Shown: one piece after another, positions 57,351-64,000 of the stretch
Numbering within the stretch: the first letter of the stretch is position 1
Layout of the letters: each line of letters begins with the position of its first letter
Made by a program: the position numbers and the translations under genes
Assembly: GCF_026210795.1 (NCBI RefSeq)
Contig: NC_089434.1
Span: forward strand, 3,844,001-3,908,000
Direction: 5' to 3'
Origin: Rhizophagus irregularis
Taxonomy: Eukaryota > Glomeromycota > Glomeromycetes > Glomerales > Glomeraceae
Length of the DNA: 64,000 nucleotides
The notes under the pieces: generated by a model
What the model saw: only the letters and a program-made list of their open reading frames with translations
Databases searched by the model: none
What the model was told of the DNA's origin: nothing

Positions 57351-57497
57351 GGATCCGGTCAAAATCGCGACGGGTCAAAATCTCGAATTCTAATGCTGGT
57401 CAAGATATCACGTGATTCTGAATAATTCTGCATAACGCGGGCCAACTGTCGGGATTTTGACCCATTCGGGATTTTGACCCGTCGCGATTTAGACCCA
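57351..57497. repeat. Fold-back built from GGTCAAAATCGCGA words
   Basis: Left: GGTCAAAATCGCGACGGGTC then AAAATCTCGA (57357-57386). Right: GTCGGGATTTTGACCCATTC, GGGATTTTGACCCGTCGCGA and TTTAGACCC (57448-57495). The arms are inverted copies of the same GGTCAAAATC word repeated two or three times. A TCACGTGA (57408-57415) lies in the spacer. Confidence 0.75.
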
Positions 57498-57499
57498 TA

Positions 57500-58285
57500 A
57501 CCAAGAAGGCTAACTAAAGTAAGTTAATTAGTGCATACTCCATAAGGAGTTCACCCTTCGTAAAAAAATGAAGAAAGAAGAAAAAAGAAATAGCCATCAT
57601 AAGAGTAACTATGCCGCTAAGATAACTCATACGAATGGGTTAATAAAAACAAGGAACAGCAATAAAAAATAAATCCGTATTTTCTTTTATCCGAAGGTGT
57701 TGTACGTAAATAAATACTGTTATGTACGAGATGCTTTATGAGGGCAGTTTGATTGTGAAATCCATACAATACTCAGAGATTGTGGACCACCTATTCAATA
57801 ATTTCGAAAAAAATTGTGTAGATATTTCTTTTTTATGCCGTAAATAACGATTTGAATGAAATTTATAAGTTAATGTAGTGTAACCGTGATGTACTAAAAA
57901 AAAATGCGTGTCTGCGGGATTCATAAAATAATAAATACGTAAATAAAATCATTAGGAGTTAATTATATACAATTTTTTAAATTTAAACAAACTAAACATT
58001 CGGGTTAGAATAAAGTTGAAAAAAAATATTTTATGCTAATATATCCGATATTCCATAGGATCATGTAAAGCAAAATTTTATAGTTATCCGATAGTATTTT
58101 ATATGCAATATCAAATATGAAATTTATTTCATTATTATTTATACACACAATAAAATTATATTTATATACATTATCAATTCTATAAGCTAATTATTGAAAG
58201 AAAGAAAATAGGTGATAAGATTATACTTTGTTAGACTATTAATAAACTATTTATACATGATCATTGAGGCCTCTCGGATATAAAA
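57500..58285. other. Intergenic DNA, nothing recognised
   Basis: No gene recognised. TATCCGAT words begin to appear from about 58043 toward the next fold-back. Confidence 0.4.
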
Positions 58286-58288
58286 TTT

Positions 58289-58417
58289 ATCCGATAGAAA
58301 ATGTTTACTTATTACAGGTAAATGATTGGCTGAATAAGCCACTTCGTGGCTTATTTTCAGCCAATCATTTTCCCTCCATAAGTAAAAATAATGTTATTCA
58401 CTCTTTTCCATCGGATA
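58289..58417. repeat. Fold-back element, ATCCGAT ends, 4-bp loop
   Basis: The left arm runs ATCCGATAGAAAATG to AATGATTGGCTGAATAAGCC. The right arm mirrors it as GGCTTATTTTCAGCCAATCA to TTTTCCATCGGAT, with a TTCG tetraloop-like centre (GCCACTTCGTGGC). Arms of about 60 bp differ by small indels. A 64-codon frame over it is not a gene. Confidence 0.75.
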
Positions 58418-58803
58418 ATAATATAGTATATTGCGAATCTTTTAAAAATCTACATTAACGAATATCCAATGGATGTGATTAATTATCGACATAAAAATTT
58501 AGTTGATTTTTAAATAGTACCCATATACAACATTTTTCTTTCTAAGACAAATATTAATAAACAAAATTAGTGACTTTATACTAGTTTTACTATACTCGTA
58601 TTCCTCGATTTGGTACAAGAACGAATTGGAAAGTAAATATACCGTTTCAATTTATTACATCATAAAATTTTTTCATAAAATTATTTTAAAAAAAAATTCT
58701 TTATTGTTTTTTTTAAAAATTGTAACGAAAAAATTCTTTATTGTTTTTTTTTTCTTAAATAGTAACGAAAAAATTCTTAATTTCTCGGTTACTCAATTTT
58801 AAC

Positions 58804-58811
58804 TCACGTGA
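58804..58811. promoter_or_regulatory. TCACGTGA palindrome (distal copy)
   Basis: CACGTG-type E-box within the duplicated upstream block, 654 bp before the kinase start. CACGTG is bound by fungal bHLH factors such as Cbf1. Binding here is inference. Confidence 0.4.
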
Positions 58812-59336
58812 TTAAGAATTCATATGGATCAATTGGATCGACCGTTTGCGTAAACTTGTGAAACAATTAATCTTCCGTACGACTTAAAAATTTCAGCCAA
58901 ATAATTTTCATTATTTTATTTACATATTTATTTTTATTTTGTGCGGGTGATGCATAAAATAATTCCTCTTTTGGATGTGAAAAATTTTTTTTCATTGTAT
59001 ACAATTCTTGAAAAAGAAGTTGATAGAAAATATTTTATATAATGGTTGAATAAAGTATATTGTTAAATTTATGCGAACCTACGCCAACGGAATTATCGGG
59101 AAAAAACGACATAAAAATTTAGTTGGCCTCGAATACTACCAATAAATAATATTTTCTTTGACAAATAATAATAAACAAAATTAGTGACTTGTACCAAAAT
59201 CGAGAAATACAACGAGTATAATTTATTATATACACCTATTAATGTTTTTTTTTTTGTTTATTCATAAAAAAATTTTTTCATAAAATAAGTTATACTTTAA
59301 AAATTGAAAATTATTTTCCCTTTACTCAATTTTAAT

Positions 59337-59344
59337 TCACGTGA
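59337..59344. promoter_or_regulatory. TCACGTGA palindrome (proximal copy)
   Basis: The second copy is 121 bp before the kinase ATG, in the same sequence context as the distal copy. The position is suitable for a promoter element. Function is inferred only. Confidence 0.45.
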
Positions 59345-59464
59345 TTAAGAATTCAGACTGCTGTTTACGTAAATTTTGTGAAACTCACTTCGGAATTTAA
59401 TAGACCTTTTTTCCATTTATCATTTCATGTTTAAAATTGTATTTTAAATTTTATCAACAGTATT

Positions 59465-61639
59465 ATGGCTACTATTCGACGAGAAATAGTTCAAGCTGCA
59501 ATTAATAGAGCATTTGCATTAGCAAACCCTAATATTCAAAATAATTTAGAAAAACAACATGTATTTAGAATACAAACAGTTCTTGCTGACAAATCTCTTA
59601 CCAAGGATGAAAAATCATTTGCAGTAAAAGAATTAAAAGAAAATTTTGATTATGAAAAAATTTTTTATAATGAAGGAACAAAAAGAATTTGTGAAAATTG
59701 TCATGATGAATGTTTAGCTACATTATATTGTGAACATTGTATTCGAAATTATTTAAAAGAAAATTTTTCAAACTGGACATCTGGAAATAATGATATTGAT
59801 AATTTAATACAACAATGTCAAATAAAAGCACTTACACCATATTTGATAGTAGAATGGATTCCTTATAATAAATTACAAAATATTAAATACTTAACTAAAG
59901 GTGGATGTTCTGAAATTTATACTGCAGTTTGGATTGATGGACGTTATGTTGAATGGTATTTAAAAGAAAAACAATTAAAAAGAAGTGGAATTATAAATGT
60001 AGTGCTCAAAAAATTAGAAAATGTTGAAAGTGCCAATAAAAGTTGGTTTGATGAGGTATATACAAGTAATTAAAAGTATTTGAAATTTTTTTAAAATTTA
60101 ATTGCAATTCTTTAATTTTTGTAGGGTTTATCTCATCTACACATAAGTAGCAAATCTTTCCTTATAGTGCAGTGTTATGGTTTAACTCAAAATCCATTTA
60201 ATGGAAATTATATGATTGTAATGAATCGTATGAATGTAAATCTAAGAGAATATTTGCAACAAAATCACAATAAACTTACATGGAAAGAAAGAATTCAAAT
60301 TATTTATAGTATAATTAACGCAGTTTATGATATTCACGAAGAGAGTTCAATTCACAGAGATTTACATTCTGGAAATATATTATTTTTTCAAAATGATCAA
60401 AGATTTTACATCAGTGATCTTGGATTTTGTGGACCAGCTAATAAACCATTAGATAGTATATATGGAAATCTTCCATACATAGCACCTGAGGTCATTGTTA
60501 ATAAGAAATATACTTTTGCATCTGATATTTATAGTATTGGCATACTTATGTGGGAAATCTCATCCGGACAACCACCTTTTATTAATAAACATGATTATGA
60601 TCTTGCAATAAGAATAATAAATGGAATGAGACCAAAAACAATACCAGACACTCCTTTAGAATATAAAGAATTAATGGAACAATGTTGGGATGCTAATCCT
60701 ATGATAAGACCTGATATTTCCACTCTTTTTAATAAAATAAGTAATATTTATAGATGGTATTGTCAAAATGAAAATGAACAAAGAATAATTAGTAAAATTA
60801 CTCGTATTAATAACTCTCAATTAAATACAAGATATAATGTAAATTCTAGTTCTACTAATAGTTCCTTTTTTGGAAATTTTAGTGCAAGTTCGAGTAATTG
60901 GAATATTAGTAGTAGAGTTTATAATTTTGAAAATTTACCTGAACCAAAAAATGCAACAAAAGGTAAGAATTTTTTATTGTACAGTTTTAACTTTTTACAA
61001 TATAATATTAATTATTCATTTTATTTAATAGAAGAACAAGATGGTAATTATTAAAATATATTTAACTTATTAATATTGTTATTAATTTTACTATGTTAAC
61101 TTTATTTTTATAGCTTATCATAGTATACAATTTGATTTTGATTTACAAGATGGTTTGATTATTGGTAAGATTAGCAATTAATATATTTTTGTTAAAATCT
61201 TCGATCTATAATTCTAATTTATATCTATTTATTTTTTTAAATAAAGTAGAAGAGCAATCTAATAAAAGAAGTTATTTTGATGGTAATAGATAGTTTTTAT
61301 AATAATTCATTATAATGCTGTAAATCAAATAATCAATTTTCTTATTTATTACTATAAAATAGATGATGAAAAAGATTTAGCTTCTAACTCTAATAAAAAA
61401 GTCAATTCAAATAATAATGAAGGTAATTATTACTGAAATTTTCATATTTTATTTTTATTATTATTAATGCATGTAATTAATATTAAATTTTAGAAATACA
61501 ATATCATGAAATTGGATACCAATATACGCAAAGAAATTATGCTACGAGTAAGATGGATCTTAACTATTTATTAAATTAGAGCGTTATCATTATTATTTTT
61601 GTATTATTTTATTTAGAATTATTTAAACACCAAGACTAG
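59465..61639 (+). CDS. Protein kinase of the expanded Glomeromycotina family, multi-exon
   Basis: Exons: 59465-60055, 60125-60962, 61032-61043, 61114-61164, 61247-61282, 61363-61422, then either 61494-61579 (stop TAG, 557 aa) or 61494-61547 spliced to 61617-61639 (554 aa). All introns are GT-AG. Residues 76-92 form a four-cysteine module (C76-x2-C79-x9-C89-x2-C92). Residues 103-116 carry NWTSGNNDIDNLIQ. The kinase fold runs about 140-400: loop LTKGGCSEIYTAVW, probable ATP lysine in VVLKKLENV (182/183), HRD at 274-276 with DLHSGNIL, DLG at 295-297, APE at 317-319, DIYSIGILMWEI and RPDISTL. All catalytic residues needed for activity appear present, with DLG replacing DFG as in its paralogue. 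After FENLPEPKNATK the tail is encoded by mini-exons, all phase 1. Its substrate is unknown; probably a cytosolic Ser/Thr or TKL-type kinase. It is the only kinase here without visible damage. Confidence 0.88.
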
Positions 61640-64000
61640 AGTAGCAATATTTGCAAATTTTCTTAGTTTGTAATTTAAATAGTTCACTTTATTTATTTAT
61701 GACTAGTATACAATATATAGAATATGAATAAATTTATAATTTGAGCGGTATTATAATATTATATATTAGTGAAATTAATCCAATTTTATTATGATCAAAG
61801 CCAATTACTGTATTACCAATATACTGATATTTTAGTTAACTAATGTCCAAATCTTAAATTACACGAAAAATTACCAAATACTGCAGCGTTAAATGAATAC
61901 TGGTTTATTTACCATACGAATATTTAGTTCAAAGGAAATTTTAATTGGATATAAAGCATTATAGAGTATTGTAGATTATGTAATGCAATAGCAATTTCTG
62001 TCTATAAAAGTATACAAGCAATTGATTAATTAAATAATAGTTTAATACTATTTACTATTTACAGTTTTGTAATAATCTACGTATATTAATTTGCAAATTA
62101 GATTTTAGATGATATAATAGAATTTCATTTTTTGCTGTTCTAATATTAACTTATTAAGTTTAGTCCAAATCTTAATAATTCATTAATTTCTACAATAAAA
62201 TATTTATTGAGAATGTAATTATCGACAAGTAGTATTTTTATGCATTAAAATTGTATTATAAATTTGAAAATGTTGTAAATATAAATATAAATAAATATAA
62301 GAAATACGTTTGAAGGAGTTAGAATAATTTTTTTTTAAAAAAAAAAATAAATATAAAAAAGTCTGCGCCCGCGTAAAAAGTTTCATTAACTATTGTCTGT
62401 TAACAAACTATTTATTTTATTCTTATTAGTGTTAAATTATCGAAGCAAGTTAATTATTGTCTGGAATATGAATTTTTATAGATTTTTAATGATTATCGAA
62501 TTTTTTGTTATTGGTCAAAATTACAGAAAAAAATAACATTTAATATTATAATTAACCTTTTTATACATAATTTTTACAATTTTTAAGAATAAAAACTCGA
62601 TAAACTTAGTTTCCGCAGCAACCTAGAAAATAAATTATAAAGTAAAATTATCTATAATTGAAGAATTCAAATAAATCAATTATTATAACTTACAGAAATC
62701 TTAAAATTTTAAATGATATCATTTTAATGTTATTTAACATTGATATAATATTCTATAATTCGGATATTCATGATTCAGTTCTTATTTAAAAAAATTATTA
62801 AACTCTATTAAAATAAAACTAAATGGATCCTATTAAATCGACACACTCTATTAAAAAAAAGTCAAATGTACCTTTCAAAGATTATCAAATTCACAAGTAT
62901 TGTGCGTCTATCCTAACAACTTATACTGTATGTCCTAAACAATTAAAGTGTTATTGATTATATAAATTTCTCAGAAAAATTTGTAAGTTTATTAATAAAT
63001 TACACTATTTTTATTTTTATTGTCATACAGTATAATAGGAATAGTTAAATATTAATAAAGGTAATAAACCTACCCAGAAAAGGACAAACATATTCACTTT
63101 TCGTTAAATTGTTATAAAAAGTAATTTTATGTTTTGAGAGAAGCTGTAAAATGTTTCGTAATATATTTTAGTGTCGTTAAGATATTTTTGTTAATAAAAA
63201 TGAGAAATTTTTTAATCAATAGGTTTTTAAAGCTTATTTAAAGTTAATTGCAGCTTTAAATTAATAGTATCATCGCCTTATTAAAAGCCTATTTAACTAC
63301 AAGGATTAATAAATTTAATGTCTGATTAAAAAGCATTATAATTAGTATCTGGTACTAACTTTCATTTTATCACGACCTCTTACAAAGAATGATTATCAAT
63401 AATTACAAATTAAACCACGAATGGTAATCTCTCACTAAATTAAAATAAGGGGCGTTCTTGTGTATCAAATTTCAAATGATTGTCATTTTAACCGGTTAGC
63501 AAACAATTTTTATAAACAATATTAATTTTTTAATTTTCGAATTTTGAGATACCCTGTTTATTTTATTTTCAAATAAAACTAAAAAACTATTTAAGGTATT
63601 CTTCATTCTTGTGTACCAAAATTTCATGATGTTACTGATATAAAATTCAACGATATAAATTTATACAGAAAATGTCGTATTAAATACTTTCAATAATTAT
63701 CTTTTTGTTGTTAGACCATGATAAAATTCCCTAATTCGAAAATAAAAAACAGTCGTCGATTATTAAATATCGGCCATAATGGTCTAATAAAAGTTTTATT
63801 TTCCTAAAATTTTGATGATTATTTTCGAATGACCGAACAAATCTTTTATACCTTTATTTTTCACATACCCACCAGGCGTTATTGGCTAAACATATATAGT
63901 AATATACTAGTAAAAAAAAAATATTCTAATTTACGATTTGGCTTGACAAATTTTTATATAAATATGCATTATTTATCCTTCAACTATTTTATCATTCACA
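61640..64000. other. AT-rich intergenic DNA to the window end, nothing recognised
   Basis: No gene, RNA or structured repeat was recognised on either strand. Composition is very AT-rich, with short homopolymer tracts. Confidence 0.45.

Larger units (their letters stand above)
58430..59395. repeat. Diverged tandem duplication upstream of the kinase gene
   Basis: Blocks recur in the same order about 530-620 bp apart: CGACATAAAAATTTAGTTG (58487 and 59107), AATAAACAAAATTAGTGACT (about 58556 and 59172), an ACGAGTAT-type block (in opposite orientation, so partly rearranged), and TCACGTGATTAAGAATTCA (58804 and 59337), followed by GTTTxCGTAAA and GTGAAAC. The duplicated DNA lies directly 5' of the kinase start at 59465 and probably contains its promoter. 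Confidence 0.7.

Noticed and set aside
1-64000. Transfer RNA, ribosomal RNA or snRNA genes
   Set aside because: I looked for B-box-like GGTTCGAAT motifs and rRNA-like conserved words and found no convincing candidate; a covariance-model scan would be decisive.

Overview
This window looks like nuclear DNA of an arbuscular mycorrhizal fungus of the Rhizophagus (Glomeromycotina) type. The evidence is very AT-rich sequence, short (about 70-90 bp) GT-AG introns, several diverged copies of the kinase family that is hugely expanded in these fungi, and heavy loading with LINEs, DNA transposons and decayed transposon genes. Nothing bacterial, organellar or viral was recognised. The species assignment is an inference from gene families, not a database result.

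Layout. 1-2.6 kb: small fold-back repeats and AT-rich tandem repeats. 3.0-5.7 kb (minus): a wrecked kinase next to Helitron/PIF1-helicase remnants. 8.1-9.5 kb (minus): decayed LINE reverse transcriptase. 12.6-13.2 kb (plus): BTB/BACK-type remnant. 13.5-13.9 kb (minus): a small intact two-exon gene. 16.5-17.1 kb: a MITE with clear terminal repeats and a 9-bp target duplication. 17.9-20.3 kb (minus): a six-exon TIMELESS/Tof1/Swi1 gene, the one obvious housekeeping gene. 20.7-22.5 kb: three different fold-back structures. 22.9-23.9 kb (plus): a kinase lacking its catalytic core. 24.9-39.0 kb (minus): a kinase whose two ends appear to be about 12 kb apart, separated by an intact-looking two-ORF LINE (25.9-33.9 kb), an 18-copy minisatellite and a 2.2-kb fold-back element. 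41.0-42.2 kb (plus): a broken intron-containing Tc1/mariner-type transposase. 45.8-47.5 kb (minus): CCHC zinc-knuckle remnants. 50.7-53.5 kb (plus): a kinase pseudogene interrupted by a 2.56-kb ORF1-only LINE-like element with a 15-bp target duplication. 55-58.5 kb: minisatellites and more fold-backs. 59.5-61.6 kb (plus): a complete kinase gene whose C-terminal tail is encoded by a run of tiny phase-1 exons.

Three patterns run through the window. (1) At least five kinase loci show different stages of decay: intact, frameshifted, core-deleted, transposon-split and nearly erased. (2) The kinase C-terminal tails are built from consecutive mini-exons, all multiples of three and all with phase-1 borders, at two separate loci. 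(3) Many small elements consist of one private 6-12 bp word repeated in both orientations around a spacer, with a different word in each element. Apart from the TIMELESS-like gene, the small acidic-protein gene, the 59.5-kb kinase and the LINE ORFs, most of the DNA looks like repeat or gene debris.
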